64,000 bases of DNA from OLB4 sp002050165 (lineage in GTDB: Bacteria; Bacteroidota; Ignavibacteria; Tepidaquicellales; Tepidaquicellaceae), in contig SZPC01000001.1 of NCBI GenBank assembly GCA_030263475.1, forward strand, positions 1-64,000. The letters are read 5' to 3'. Below the pieces are notes generated by a model, which saw only the letters and a list, made by a program, of their open reading frames with translations, did no database searches and was not told where the DNA came from. Below are positions 16,421-26,070 of this stretch, piece by piece; position 1 is the stretch's first letter; each line of letters starts with the position of its first letter. Made by a program: the position numbers and the translations under genes.

Positions 16421-19400
16421 TATACTTTTCCGTGACAGTTTTTATATTTCTTACCGCTACCACAGGGACATTGATCGTTCCTGCCCACTTTCTGTTCAAC
16501 TTTTACCGGCATTCGCTTCGTTTCTTCTCTGTTTTGTCCAGTATCTGAACCGCCGATATATCCCATCCCTGAGCTTGATGAATGTTCGGTTCTGAGCCTT
16601 GAAGTATCAATCCTCCTGGGACGTCTGGATTCCATTTGTTCCTGCGGACTTTTTGTGGTAAATTTGAAAATCATATTAATCACATCCTTTGAGATTGAGT
16701 TTAACATTTGCTCGAAAAGTCCGAATCCATCCATTTTGTATTCAATCAGTGGATCTTTCTGTCCGTAAGCTCTGAAGTTGATACCTTCTTTAAGTTCATC
16801 CATATCACGCAAGTGTTCTCGCCATTTTTCGTCAATAACGCTCAACATTGCAAATCTTTCAACCCTTCCCATTAATTCAGCACCGTATTTTTCTTCCTTT
16901 CGTTTGTAAAAACTTTTTGCTTCCTCTAGTATGAAATCTTTCAATCCGTCTTCCCCAAGTTTTTGAAACTCTTCGGGCGAGATATCCAGATTGACTAAGA
17001 AAGTTCTTTGAACTTCATCGCGGAGTCCTTCGATGTCGGTATCATCATAATATCTTTTCACAATATCTTTTACAGAAGCATCTACCATATCGAATATTTC
17101 ATCTTTCAGCCTTTCACCCGTAAGTGCTTGCTTTCGTCTTGTGTAAACAACTTCCCGTTGTTGATTCATCACATTATCATATTCAAGTAATCGTTTCCTG
17201 ATAGCGAAATTATTTTCTTCTACTTTTTTCTGCGCTTTCTCGACGTTTTTTGTAATCATTTTATGTTCAATAGCTTCGCCTTCTTCAAAACCAAGCCTTT
17301 GCATGACGCTTGCAATTCTTTCACTACTGAATAATCTCATCAAATCATCTTCAAGCGAAATATAAAACCTTGAAGATCCCGGATCGCCTTGTCTGCCAGA
17401 TCTACCTCTTAGCTGTCTGTCAATTCTTCTCGATTCATGTCGTTCTGTACCGATAATATGAAGACCACCTTCATCAGCGACTCCCGGACCGAGCTTAATA
17501 TCCGTACCTCGTCCCGCCATATTAGTTGCAATGGTAACTGCACCCGGAAGTCCGGCATTTGCAACTATCTGAGCCTCACGCTGATGTTGTTTCGCGTTTA
17601 ATACTTCATGTTTTATACCCTTTACTTTTAATAAACGGGAGATTGTTTCTGATACTTGAACACTTGTGGTTCCAACAAGTACAGGTCGTCCGGCACTACG
17701 CTTTTCAACGATATCGTTTATCACAGCATTATATTTTTCACGCTTTGTACGATATATCTGGTCATTTAAATCGTCTCTGATGATCTCTTTATTTGTCGGT
17801 ATAACAACAACGTCCAGTTTATAGATATCCATAAATTCTGATGCTTCAGTTTCGGCAGTGCCGGTCATCCCTGCGAGCTTATCGTAAAGTCTGAAATAAT
17901 TCTGAAGTGTAATAGTTGCCAGAGTTTGTGTATCTTTTTCAACTTTAACACCTTCCTTTGCTTCAATTGCCTGATGCAACCCGTCAGAGTAGCGCCTGCC
18001 CGGTAAAATTCTCCCGGTGAATTCATCAACTATCATTATTTTTCCATCCTGAATTACATATTCATCGTCCTTTTCGTAAAGTGCGTATGCTTTAAGCAAT
18101 TGATGTACTATGTGCAATCGTTCGCTTCTCTCGGAATAAGTATTTGTGAGCTCATCTTTCTTTGATAATTTTTCGTCAATAGTTAAAGAGCTGTCGTTTT
18201 CAATTTCAGCAATTCCTGAACCAAGGTCAGGCAATGTAAAGAAATCTTTTTCTACACTTGATGGTGCGAGAAGTTCTCTGCCCTTTTCAGTTAAATCGGT
18301 TACATGTGATTTTTCGTCAATGATAAAGTACATTTCGTCATCAACTATATACATTTCTTTTGCATTATCGCGGAGGTAGAACATTTGTGTATCCTGCATC
18401 AATTTCTTGTGAGCTGGTTCTGATAAAACCTTTAATAGTTTCTTATGCTTGGGTAAGCCGCGATAACTTCTTAACAAAAGAAGTCCGGCTTCGTCACGGT
18501 CTTTAGATGAGATATTGTCATTTTCAAGAAGTTTCTCAGCACGGGCAACGAGATTGTTTACGAGACTCTTTTGGGCATTGAATAGTGATTTTACCCTTGG
18601 GTTCAGTTCGTTAAATTTTTGTGTCCCGGATTCAACCGGTCCGGAAATTATCAACGGTGTTCTCGCCTCGTCAATTAAAACTGAATCAACTTCATCCACA
18701 ATTGCATAATGATGACCTCGCTGTACCATCATTTCCTTATCAATGACCATGTTATCACGCAGGTAGTCAAATCCAAATTCGTTGTTTGTGCCATAAGTAA
18801 TATCACAGTTGTACATATTCCGTCTTTGTTCTGAATCCATATTGTTAAGAATCACTCCTACAGTTAAGCCGTGGAATTTGAATAGTTCACCCATCCACTC
18901 TGAATCACGTTTTGCAAGGTAATCGTTAACAGTAACAAGGTGAACACCTTTTCCAGATAAGGCATTGAGGTACATTGGAAGAGTTGCAACTAAGGTTTTA
19001 CCTTCACCAGTAGCCATCTCAGAAATTTTACCTGAATGTAGAACAATCCCGCCAATTAATTGTACATCGTAATGCACCATATCCCATTTAACCTTTTCAC
19101 CGGCTGCCTCCCACTCTTTCCCGCAAAGCCGTCGTGCAGTCTCTTTTAGTACAGCAAATGCTTCAGGTAAAATATCATCCAGAACTGCTTCCAATAACTC
19201 TTTGCTTTCCTTTTCAAGTTTCTCAATCTCATCATAGTAATTGATTCTCACTTCATGCTCAAGGTCTGACTTCAATTGTTCTTTCAGTTCGGTTAATCTG
19301 CTTTCAGTCTCGTTAAGTTCAGATTGGATTTTCTCTTTGAACTCAACAGTTTTGTGTTTAAGTTCGTCATCAGAAATGTCCCGTAATGTTTCATATATAT

Positions 19401-19485
19401 TGTTTATCTCTTCAACAATCGGAAGGATTTCTTTAATGTCTTTTTCGTGTTTTGTGGAAAATATCTTTGTTATAAAGTCGAGCAT
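16420..19485 (-). CDS. secA: Preprotein translocase ATPase SecA
   Basis: 1021 residues. SecA is the peripheral ATPase that drives proteins through SecYEG. Visible are the Walker A region MATGEGKTLVATLP, the DEAD-like VDEVDSVLIDEARTPLIISG, NMAGRGTDIKLG and RQLRGRSGRQGDPG (helicase motifs), and a C-terminal SEC-C zinc-binding tail CPCGSGKKYKNCH (1006-1018) that contacts SecB or ribosomes. An insertion of roughly 100 residues after the PLIISGP segment is longer than in E. coli SecA but common in Bacteroidota. Many exported proteins in this window depend on it. Confidence 0.97.
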   Translation of the reverse strand: MLDFITKIFSTKHEKDIKEILPIVEEINNIYETLRDISDDELKHKTVEFKEKIQSELNETESRLTELKEQLKSDLEHEVRINYYDEIEKLEKESKELLEAVLDDILPEAFAVLKETARRLCGKEWEAAGEKVKWDMVHYDVQLIGGIVLHSGKISEMATGEGKTLVATLPMYLNALSGKGVHLVTVNDYLAKRDSEWMGELFKFHGLTVGVILNNMDSEQRRNMYNCDITYGTNNEFGFDYLRDNMVIDKEMMVQRGHHYAIVDEVDSVLIDEARTPLIISGPVESGTQKFNELNPRVKSLFNAQKSLVNNLVARAEKLLENDNISSKDRDEAGLLLLRSYRGLPKHKKLLKVLSEPAHKKLMQDTQMFYLRDNAKEMYIVDDEMYFIIDEKSHVTDLTEKGRELLAPSSVEKDFFTLPDLGSGIAEIENDSSLTIDEKLSKKDELTNTYSERSERLHIVHQLLKAYALYEKDDEYVIQDGKIMIVDEFTGRILPGRRYSDGLHQAIEAKEGVKVEKDTQTLATITLQNYFRLYDKLAGMTGTAETEASEFMDIYKLDVVVIPTNKEIIRDDLNDQIYRTKREKYNAVINDIVEKRSAGRPVLVGTTSVQVSETISRLLKVKGIKHEVLNAKQHQREAQIVANAGLPGAVTIATNMAGRGTDIKLGPGVADEGGLHIIGTERHESRRIDRQLRGRSGRQGDPGSSRFYISLEDDLMRLFSSERIASVMQRLGFEEGEAIEHKMITKNVEKAQKKVEENNFAIRKRLLEYDNVMNQQREVVYTRRKQALTGERLKDEIFDMVDASVKDIVKRYYDDTDIEGLRDEVQRTFLVNLDISPEEFQKLGEDGLKDFILEEAKSFYKRKEEKYGAELMGRVERFAMLSVIDEKWREHLRDMDELKEGINFRAYGQKDPLIEYKMDGFGLFEQMLNSISKDVINMIFKFTTKSPQEQMESRRPRRIDTSRLRTEHSSSSGMGYIGGSDTGQNREETKRMPVKVEQKVGRNDQCPCGSGKKYKNCHGKV

Positions 19486-19605
19486 TTTATAGGTTATATT
19501 AAACGAACATTAAAAATAACGTTTATAGTTTCTAATGTAAGGTCTAAAAGTATTCTGATAATTGGAAAAAGTAAGGTTCAAATTTATAGAGGCAAATAAT
19601 CTAAA

Positions 19606-19636
19606 TTGAATAAGAATTTTTTAATTTCTAATTTGG
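19606..19636 (+). promoter_or_regulatory. Possible promoter for the ferredoxin gene
   Basis: TTG (19606-19608), a 20-base spacer and TAATTTGG (19629-19636), one mismatch from the Bacteroidota -7 element TAnnTTTG. It lies 23 bases before the ATG. Confidence 0.35.
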
Positions 19637-19659
19637 TTTAAAAATGGAGTTATCTTGAA

Positions 19660-19992
19660 ATGGCTATAATGATTACAACTGAATGTATTAATTGTGGCGC
19701 TTGTGAACCTGAATGTCCAAATACTGCGATCTATGAAGGTGGTACTGATTGGTTTTTAAGTGGCAAAACTTATGGAGAGGACGACGCCGCACCTTCGGGT
19801 GCTATTGGTTTTTATTCACAGGAGTTCTTTTATATTGTACCTGATAAATGTACTGAATGTGTTGGATTCCATGACGAACCTCAATGCGCTGCAGTATGTC
19901 CGGTTGATTGTTGTGTGCCGGATCCAAATCATGTAGAGGATCGGGAAACTCTCCTCGCTAAGAAAGAATTTCTTGATAAGGAAGGACGATAA
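19660..19992 (+). CDS. Two-cluster 4Fe-4S ferredoxin (Chlorobi/Bacteroidota type)
   Basis: 110 residues with two 4Fe-4S binding sites. The first is CINCGACEPEC with Pro following (C10, C13, C16, C20). The second is CTECVGF...CAAVCPVDCC, in which an eight-residue insertion separates the CxxC from the CxxxC, as in Chlorobium-type ferredoxins. Between the two sites is an extra loop of about 35 residues rich in Gly, Asp and aromatic residues, so the protein is longer than the classical 60-residue form. It should carry low-potential electrons in the cytoplasm. A plausible client is the activase system at 7.5-13 kb, but nothing in the sequence links them. A single-gene unit with its own terminator. 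Confidence 0.9.
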   Translation: MAIMITTECINCGACEPECPNTAIYEGGTDWFLSGKTYGEDDAAPSGAIGFYSQEFFYIVPDKCTECVGFHDEPQCAAVCPVDCCVPDPNHVEDRETLLAKKEFLDKEGR

Positions 19993-20015
19993 TCCCTCTT
20001 TTGGTTTGTGGTTTC

Positions 20016-20051
20016 AAGTCTGAAATGTCGGAAGATGTTTCAGACTTTTTT
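20016..20051 (+). terminator. Rho-independent terminator of the ferredoxin gene
   Basis: AAGTCTGAAA (20016-20025) pairs with TTTCAGACTT (20038-20047) around a 12-base loop and is followed by a T run. Its right edge touches the stop codon of lspA on the other strand. Read on that strand it lacks a T run, so it mainly serves the ferredoxin transcript. Confidence 0.8.
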
Positions 20052-20781
20052 ATTGTTTCTCCTTGTGGTCAGTAAAATCATTCTCACTCACTGCATCTTT
20101 GCTATTAAATTCTGGATCTACTGTCTGGTTACTGTAGTCATTTGTCTCGACAATTTTATTCATATTCAGGTGTCCACCGGCAAATCGTGCTTCCGTTTGG
20201 TTATCATCATCAGCGGAACTTGTATCTCCTGTTACGGTCTCTTCATGTTTCGATAATCTTTTATGCCCGAAGAGTATCATTATGAAACCGATACTAACCG
20301 CGATATCCGCAATATTGAAAATAGGCCAGGAGTGAAACGTTTTTCCCAATAAGGTGAAATCCGGAAAATCCACGTGAAAAAAATCTACAACGTTTCCATA
20401 AAACAGCGGTGCGTATCCATAAATTTTACCGTAAAAAATTCTGTCTATTAAATTTCCGATTGCACCCCCGAAAATGAATGCAAGTGAAATTCTTAAATAC
20501 AGCGATTCGTACCGGTTTTTCCATATAAAATATAAAATCAGGAGCGTAGCAAAGATTGTAAACACTGACAAAAAGAGTTTACCTCCAATCTGTAAGCCGA
20601 AAGCCATACCTGGATTTTCAATAAAAGTTATCTGGAAGAAAGATCCGATTATCGAAATTGACTGGTAATAGTTCATCCCGTTTATGTTAATTCCCAAGGA
20701 TGGGATAGACAAACCTTTTACAAGTATTTTAGATATCTGATCAATAAGTACGACAAACAAACTGAAATATAGTACCCTCAA
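20050..20781 (-). CDS. lspA: Lipoprotein signal peptidase LspA with C-terminal hydrophilic tail
   Basis: 243 residues starting at TTG, three bases after the stop of the dksA-like gene. Four membrane segments are visible. The catalytic aspartates stand in NVVDFF (D133) and FNIAD (D159), with the conserved GNLIDR at 110-114. The enzyme cleaves signal peptides of prolipoproteins in the inner membrane. The several lipoproteins encoded in this window are its expected substrates. A polar tail of about 65 residues after the last membrane helix, rich in Asp, Thr and Asn, is longer than the usual 160-170-residue enzyme and has no known role. The ileS-dksA-like-lspA order is a familiar neighbourhood. 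Confidence 0.95.
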   Translation of the reverse strand: MRVLYFSLFVVLIDQISKILVKGLSIPSLGININGMNYYQSISIIGSFFQITFIENPGMAFGLQIGGKLFLSVFTIFATLLILYFIWKNRYESLYLRISLAFIFGGAIGNLIDRIFYGKIYGYAPLFYGNVVDFFHVDFPDFTLLGKTFHSWPIFNIADIAVSIGFIMILFGHKRLSKHEETVTGDTSSADDDNQTEARFAGGHLNMNKIVETNDYSNQTVDPEFNSKDAVSENDFTDHKEKQ

Positions 20782-20784
20782 AAT

Positions 20785-21627
20785 TTATCCCCGTAAATTT
20801 TTACATTCGATGCAATGCTGGGTTATAGGTACAAGCTCTAATCTTTCTTTTGGAATTAGAGGGCAAGTATTACAGAGCAACTTTGGTGTCTCTGCGCAAT
20901 CGATGCAGATTCCGTAAGTTCCAAGGTCAATTCTCAATAATGCTTCATTAAGGTAACCGAGATATTTTTCGTCTCTTTGAACGAACATGTAATTTTTTTC
21001 ACGTTCCATTTCATCAGAACCCTGTTCCGCCATATGTGATGCATAAGTTTGATTATCACCAACGTATTCTCCGCTTTCATCATCGACAAGTGAACGCCTG
21101 TTTGCCATAGCGCTTTCTATTATCCGGTTTCTCTCATTTAGTAAAATTTCTTTAAAATGTAATAGTTCCTTTTCAGTATATTTCAACTTTTTCGGTTTCC
21201 TGTTTTTTCTGGAAGCACGGGTTTCAACGGGTATCGTAAGTTTTTCTTTAACTTTAGAAATGGTTTTCTTCGTTGAAGTTTTTTTGACCTTTTTTGTCAA
21301 CTGTTTCGGTTTAGCATTTAGTTTCTTACCTGCACCTGATATTTTTGCAGAAGCTTTTTTCTTAACAACTGTACCTTTTCCAGAGGACTTTTTAATTGAT
21401 GTTTTTTTCGTCAAAGACTTTTGCTTAGCGGTTTTCTTGGCAACCGGTTTCTTAGCAGTAGATTTTTTGGTAATGGCACCCGATTTTAAAGATTTTTTCA
21501 CCACCGATTTTTTTGGTGTTGCCTTCTTCTTTTTAACTGCTAACGGTTTCTTTTTAGAGACAAACTTTTTCACCGTTGTTTTTTCTTTAGGTGTTGTTCT
21601 CTTCTTTTTTGTGGTTGTTTTCGACAT
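20785..21627 (-). CDS. DksA/TraR-family zinc-finger protein with histone H1-like lysine-rich N-terminal tail
   Basis: 280 residues. The first about 150 are a low-complexity Lys/Ala/Thr/Ser/Pro tail (KK-S/T-x-KKP repeats) like AlgP, HctB or histone H1 tails, expected to bind DNA or RNA non-specifically. From about 155 a DksA/TraR domain follows: a coiled-coil-like helix (ELLHFKEILLNERNRI), a conserved DNQTYASHMAEQGSDEMERE segment and a C-terminal zinc region. The zinc region has three CxxC pairs (CIDC, CNTC, CIEC) instead of the usual two: the CNTC-to-CIEC spacing equals the normal finger, so CIDC looks like an inserted extra knuckle. DksA proteins act in the RNA polymerase secondary channel. 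Whether this one does is uncertain. Confidence 0.85.
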   Translation of the reverse strand: MSKTTTKKKRTTPKEKTTVKKFVSKKKPLAVKKKKATPKKSVVKKSLKSGAITKKSTAKKPVAKKTAKQKSLTKKTSIKKSSGKGTVVKKKASAKISGAGKKLNAKPKQLTKKVKKTSTKKTISKVKEKLTIPVETRASRKNRKPKKLKYTEKELLHFKEILLNERNRIIESAMANRRSLVDDESGEYVGDNQTYASHMAEQGSDEMEREKNYMFVQRDEKYLGYLNEALLRIDLGTYGICIDCAETPKLLCNTCPLIPKERLELVPITQHCIECKNLRG

Positions 21628-21637
21628 TTGGAATCCT

Positions 21638-24600
21638 TTATTTACTTTGTTTAGTTATTAGAAATTCAACTAACTCACCGTTAATATCAGTTTTGTAAGT
21701 AGGCAAACCATTATTTGAATTTCCTTCTTCGATTTGATTTGCGATTAACTCTTTCCTCAGAGTATCGATGTGATCTTTAATTATACCGCTAAGCTTATTT
21801 GAAGCGAAATATGTGATATCAATTGAATCATTTACGTCAAAATTATTGGTCTTGCGATAAGTCTGAATTCGGTTTATAATTTCACGAACGAAACCTTCGT
21901 TTATAAGCTCATCATCAAGCTTCGTATCGAGTGCAATTGTAGTTCTCCCATCGGTTTCTACTATCCAGCCTTCAATCTGTTCGGTCAGTATCTCAATATC
22001 ATCCATGGTTATTTTAAAATTATCTTTTAAGATTTCATTTCCTTTTTCAAGCATTGAAATTTCATTTGAAGATAATCCGCGAATAATCTCCTGCACTTTT
22101 TTTACTTCTTTCCCAAACTTTGGTCCAATTGATTTAAAATCCGGTTTTGCCTTTTTAATTATAATATCTGAATCACCTTCGATGATCTTCAACTCCTTAA
22201 CGTTTACTTCTTCAAGAATAATATCCTCAACTTTCCTTATTGCTTCAGTTTCACGTTTATCCGTTACAGGGATTATTATTTGCCTGAGTGGCTGACGGGT
22301 TTTTAAATTGTTTTTAACTCTGACTGCTCTAACCAAATATACTATCTGTTGCGCATAATTCATTTGCAATTCCAATTCACTGTCAATATAATTTTCAGAT
22401 TTGCAAAATTCACTCAGGTGAATTGAAGTATCGTTATTGTTTAACTCCATGAAAATTTTATCCGAGATAAATGGTGCAAACGGAGCTGCTAATTTCAACA
22501 GGCGATTCAAAACTTCAAACAGAGTCTGATAGGCAGAAGCCATATCTGCGTCATCTATCGGATTTCTGAATCGTTTTCTGTTTCTTCTTACGTACCAGTT
22601 GGAAAGTTCATCAATCGTGAAATTAAATATTACTCGTGATGCCTTCGTAATATCGTAACCATCCATTAGTTGGAAATATTCTTTTTCGGTTGAAGTCATC
22701 TTGGATAAAATCCATCTATCAATTCCTGACCGTTTATTTACCGGTACGGTTTCTTTTGAATTGTAACTGAAACCGGTTAGTTCAGAATAAATCACATAGA
22801 ACCTGAATGTATTGATTAAAGTATCAAAAAATTTATTTTTAACTTCTACAATTTCTGTCTCATTAAAGAGTTTTGATTTACCTTCCGGAGATGAATAAAT
22901 AAGGTAAAATCTGAGAACATCGGCGCCGTATTTTGTAATCATTTCGAAGGGATCTACCGCATTGCCGAGAGACTTGCTCATTTTTTTCCCGTTTTTGTCG
23001 AGGATCATTCCGTTTACAATGAGATTTTTGTAAGCCATTTTATCAAACAGGAAAGTACCGATGGCGTGTAAAGAATAAAACCAACCTCTAGTTTGATCTA
23101 ACCCTTCAGCTATGAAGTCAGAAGGATAACTTTTTTTGAAAAGTTCCTGATTCTCGAACGGGTAGTGGTGCTGGGCAAAGGGCATTGAACCGCTGTCAAA
23201 CCAACAATCAATTACTTCTTCTACCCGATGCATTTCTTCACCGGTTTCTGAAATTAGGATAAGTTCATCAATAAAAGGTTTATGAACGTCAAATTCTTCC
23301 AGGTCTGAATAAACCTCATTGTAATTTTTTGCTTTCCTCTTAAGTTCTTCATAGCTGCCAATACATTCGTAAACCTCTTTTCCGTCATTATCTTTATAAA
23401 ACCAAATCGGTAGCGGTGTGCCCCAAAACCTGTTTCTCGATAAAGCCCAATCCCTGTTCTCTTCCAGCCAATTCCCGAATCTACCGGTCCCGTATTCCGG
23501 CGGATGCCAATTAATCTCTTTATTGACTGAGACCATTTTATCTTTATAATCGGTAGTTCTGATAAACCATGAATCGGTTGCATAATACATAAGGGGTACC
23601 TTATGCCTCCAACAATGTGGATATGAGTGAACGAACATTTCCTTTCTGTAAAGCCTGCCGTTCAGTTTGAGGTCATCTATAATTTCTTTGTCAGCTTCTT
23701 TGAAATTTTTCCCTGAATACTTTTCAATCTCGGGGATAAACTTACCGTCTCGTCCAACAGCCTGAAGTACAGGTAAGTTATAGCTTAATCCTGTCTGGTA
23801 ATCATCTTCACCGAATGCAGGAGCGATGTGGACTATCCCGGTACCATCTTCAGTTGTTACAAATAAACCCAGAGTTACAAAAAACGCGTTAGGTTGATCA
23901 TTAAAATACGGGAAAAGAGGTTCGTACTTAATAAATTCAAGTTCAGAACCTTTAAATTCTTTTTCAATCTTGTATTCGCCGGAGATTATTTCCAGACGGG
24001 ATTTAGCAAGAATAAAGTTTTCATTGTTGCTTGCAGATAATTTTACGTAATCTATATCAGGATTAACTGCAAGAGCTGCGTTTGATGGTAACGTCCAAGG
24101 AGTAGTTGTCCATACAAGAAAATCTGATCCGACGAATTCGCCATCAGTAATTTTGAACTTTACGAATACAGAAGGGTCCTTTAAATCCTGATAACCCTGT
24201 GCGACTTCGTGAGCAGATAATGAAGATTCACAAATCGGGCAAAATGGCAGAATTTTGTACCCTTTATAAATCAGTCCCGCATCGAAGAAATTCTTGAGTG
24301 CCCACCAAACAGATTCAATGTATTCGTTGTGATATGTAGCATAGGCGTCGTCGAGATCAATCCAATATCCCATTCGCTCTGTAAGTTCTTTCCATTTATC
24401 GAGGTATTTGAAAATGGATTCTTTGCATGCATCGTTAAATTTAATTACTCCAAAGTTTTCAATCTCTGATTTAGTTTTAATTCCAAGAGTCTTTTCGACC
24501 TCAATTTCTACCGGTAAACCCTGAGTGTCCCAACCGGCTTTTCTAAATACCTGAAATCCTGACATTGTTTTGTAACGGCAAACGAGATCTTTAATTGTCC

Positions 24601-24784
24601 TTGAAATAACGTGATGAATTCCGGGCATCCCGTTTGCTGTGGGAGGTCCTTCATAAAATGTAAATGAAGGACAACCTTCCTTAGTCAATATGCTTTTTTG
24701 AAATGTGTCGTTAGATTTCCAAAACTCAAGTACTTCTTTCTCAAGTTCAGGTAATGAAGAATAGATTTTGAACTTATCGCTCAT
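21638..24784 (-). CDS. ileS: Isoleucyl-tRNA synthetase
   Basis: 1048 residues, a class I aminoacyl-tRNA synthetase charging tRNA-Ile. The HIGH-type motif is in ANGMPGIHHVISR (about 52-62), the catalytic-domain signature GWDTQGLPVE follows, and the KMSKS loop is NGKKMSKSLGN. The editing domain (WTTTPWTLPSNAAL) is present. Length and the long C-terminal extension match the eukaryotic-like IleS type 2, which is generally less sensitive to mupirocin. It is followed after 10 bases by the dksA-like gene and then lspA, so the three probably form an operon. Confidence 0.96.
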   Translation of the reverse strand: MSDKFKIYSSLPELEKEVLEFWKSNDTFQKSILTKEGCPSFTFYEGPPTANGMPGIHHVISRTIKDLVCRYKTMSGFQVFRKAGWDTQGLPVEIEVEKTLGIKTKSEIENFGVIKFNDACKESIFKYLDKWKELTERMGYWIDLDDAYATYHNEYIESVWWALKNFFDAGLIYKGYKILPFCPICESSLSAHEVAQGYQDLKDPSVFVKFKITDGEFVGSDFLVWTTTPWTLPSNAALAVNPDIDYVKLSASNNENFILAKSRLEIISGEYKIEKEFKGSELEFIKYEPLFPYFNDQPNAFFVTLGLFVTTEDGTGIVHIAPAFGEDDYQTGLSYNLPVLQAVGRDGKFIPEIEKYSGKNFKEADKEIIDDLKLNGRLYRKEMFVHSYPHCWRHKVPLMYYATDSWFIRTTDYKDKMVSVNKEINWHPPEYGTGRFGNWLEENRDWALSRNRFWGTPLPIWFYKDNDGKEVYECIGSYEELKRKAKNYNEVYSDLEEFDVHKPFIDELILISETGEEMHRVEEVIDCWFDSGSMPFAQHHYPFENQELFKKSYPSDFIAEGLDQTRGWFYSLHAIGTFLFDKMAYKNLIVNGMILDKNGKKMSKSLGNAVDPFEMITKYGADVLRFYLIYSSPEGKSKLFNETEIVEVKNKFFDTLINTFRFYVIYSELTGFSYNSKETVPVNKRSGIDRWILSKMTSTEKEYFQLMDGYDITKASRVIFNFTIDELSNWYVRRNRKRFRNPIDDADMASAYQTLFEVLNRLLKLAAPFAPFISDKIFMELNNNDTSIHLSEFCKSENYIDSELELQMNYAQQIVYLVRAVRVKNNLKTRQPLRQIIIPVTDKRETEAIRKVEDIILEEVNVKELKIIEGDSDIIIKKAKPDFKSIGPKFGKEVKKVQEIIRGLSSNEISMLEKGNEILKDNFKITMDDIEILTEQIEGWIVETDGRTTIALDTKLDDELINEGFVREIINRIQTYRKTNNFDVNDSIDITYFASNKLSGIIKDHIDTLRKELIANQIEEGNSNNGLPTYKTDINGELVEFLITKQSK

Positions 24785-24886
24785 GAATTTACTAAATATA
24801 AGCCGTCAAGTTAAATCTACGTATTTAGAATATCAATGAAGTTATTCGGATACAAAGTGTGGTATGTAAATAAAAAGTTCAGACCA

Positions 24887-25354
24887 TTAATGTCTCCGAC
24901 GTTTACCGTTTTCCCACCTTCGTTTTCTTATTTCTTTGCGAAGGTTTTCCTCAAACCGGTGTTGAAAGTCAATAAGTTTTGCAAATTGTTTATCAGTTAC
25001 TAATGCTCTTATCTCGCGGAGAAAATTTTCCTGATTCACTGTGATTTCACTTTGAATATTTAAAAATTCATCGATTGTGTTCGATAACCGGTCTGACTCG
25101 ATTTCAGTTAGCATTTTCTTTTCGATTTCATCTCTACGTTTGGAAAGTTCCCTTAGCTTTTGTCTGTGTTTTTTGCCAGTATTTATTATCTGATCTGCTT
25201 TTTCCTCAGTGATGTTCAATTCTTCCATCATTTTTTCTTTTCTTATCTTTTCCACTCTTTCCCTGAAGTCATAATGATTCTCCCTCTGAGCGAAAACAAT
25301 TGCAGGGAGGAGAGAGATAAAAAATAGTACCTGAATAATTAGTTTCGTTTGCAT
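24887..25354 (-). CDS. Spy/CpxP/CnrX-like periplasmic protein
   Basis: 155 residues with a signal peptide (about 1-22, ending VFAQ) and an all-helical mature part: LNITEEKADQIINTGKKHRQKLREL resembles the LTxxQ-type helices of Spy, CpxP and CnrX proteins. The C terminus is strongly basic (RKRRWENGKRRRH). Such proteins sense envelope stress or metal, or act as chaperones in the periplasm. It lies two bases after the anti-sigma gene and most likely belongs to the sigma/anti-sigma unit, as the periplasmic sensor or a target. No metal-binding His/Met cluster is obvious. Confidence 0.75.
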   Translation of the reverse strand: MQTKLIIQVLFFISLLPAIVFAQRENHYDFRERVEKIRKEKMMEELNITEEKADQIINTGKKHRQKLRELSKRRDEIEKKMLTEIESDRLSNTIDEFLNIQSEITVNQENFLREIRALVTDKQFAKLIDFQHRFEENLRKEIRKRRWENGKRRRH

Positions 25355-25356
25355 GA

Positions 25357-26070
25357 TTAAAGTCCTGATTTAGTTAGTGATTCAAGAATACTCTCCTGAT
25401 CCTCCGGAGATAAATCCGAAACATCGTAATCTGACATATAGGTGGTGTTAACAGTATATAATTGAGCAATATCTTCTACATATTCTTCAATTTCACTTTC
25501 AGTGTTTACAACCGGTTCGTCATTAGAATGAGTGGTAACGTTTGATTTTCGTTTTTGGGGTTCCTTTTTAATCCGTGATTCAACGTGTTCAACTTGTGTT
25601 TTGACTTTTTGTACATCCTTTGTATCAGAGATGATGGGTTGATTGTTATTTTCGGTGATACTTTTATTTTGTGTATTCCCGATATGCTCAGTAAACCTTT
25701 CAGTGTTATTTTGAAAAAGACCGGAAAAATAAAATATGGAAAAGATTGCAATCACAATTACCGGCAATGCATACTTGAGAATAAAAGGTTTTATCGAATA
25801 CCAGAAGGTGGATTCACCCGTACTTGATTGATCATCAATTTTATTTCTGATATTGGTGAGCAGATTGTTGAAATAAAAATCGCCGGGCGGTTCAAACTCA
25901 ACCTCGTGTGCAAATACAAGAACATTTTTTAATTCCTCGTATTCTTTCCTGAAATCTGAATCATTTTTAATTAACGATTCAATTAAAATAACTTTTTCAG
26001 GATTATCAATTTTCCCCTCGATGTAATCTGGGAGATCGTAAATTAGATTTTCCTTGTTACCGTTTTTCAT
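25357..26070 (-). CDS. Probable membrane-bound anti-sigma factor
   Basis: 237 residues. A cytoplasmic N-terminal part (1-95) rich in acidic residues contains DLPDYIEGKID and a helix pattern like zinc-free anti-sigma domains. One transmembrane helix spans about 101-118, and the periplasmic part (about 120-237) is polar and Lys/Glu/Thr rich. No HxxxCxxC zinc motif is present. The assignment rests mainly on position: its start overlaps the sigma-factor stop by four bases (ATGA) and the Spy-like gene follows by two bases. It would hold the ECF sigma factor at the membrane. Confidence 0.7.
   Translation of the reverse strand: MKNGNKENLIYDLPDYIEGKIDNPEKVILIESLIKNDSDFRKEYEELKNVLVFAHEVEFEPPGDFYFNNLLTNIRNKIDDQSSTGESTFWYSIKPFILKYALPVIVIAIFSIFYFSGLFQNNTERFTEHIGNTQNKSITENNNQPIISDTKDVQKVKTQVEHVESRIKKEPQKRKSNVTTHSNDEPVVNTESEIEEYVEDIAQLYTVNTTYMSDYDVSDLSPEDQESILESLTKSGL

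Noticed and set aside
21180..21610. Plus-strand frame translating to a Phe/Val-rich protein opposite the lysine-rich tail
   Set aside because: It is the antisense of the Lys-rich repeat of the dksA-like gene. The composition explains the open frame.
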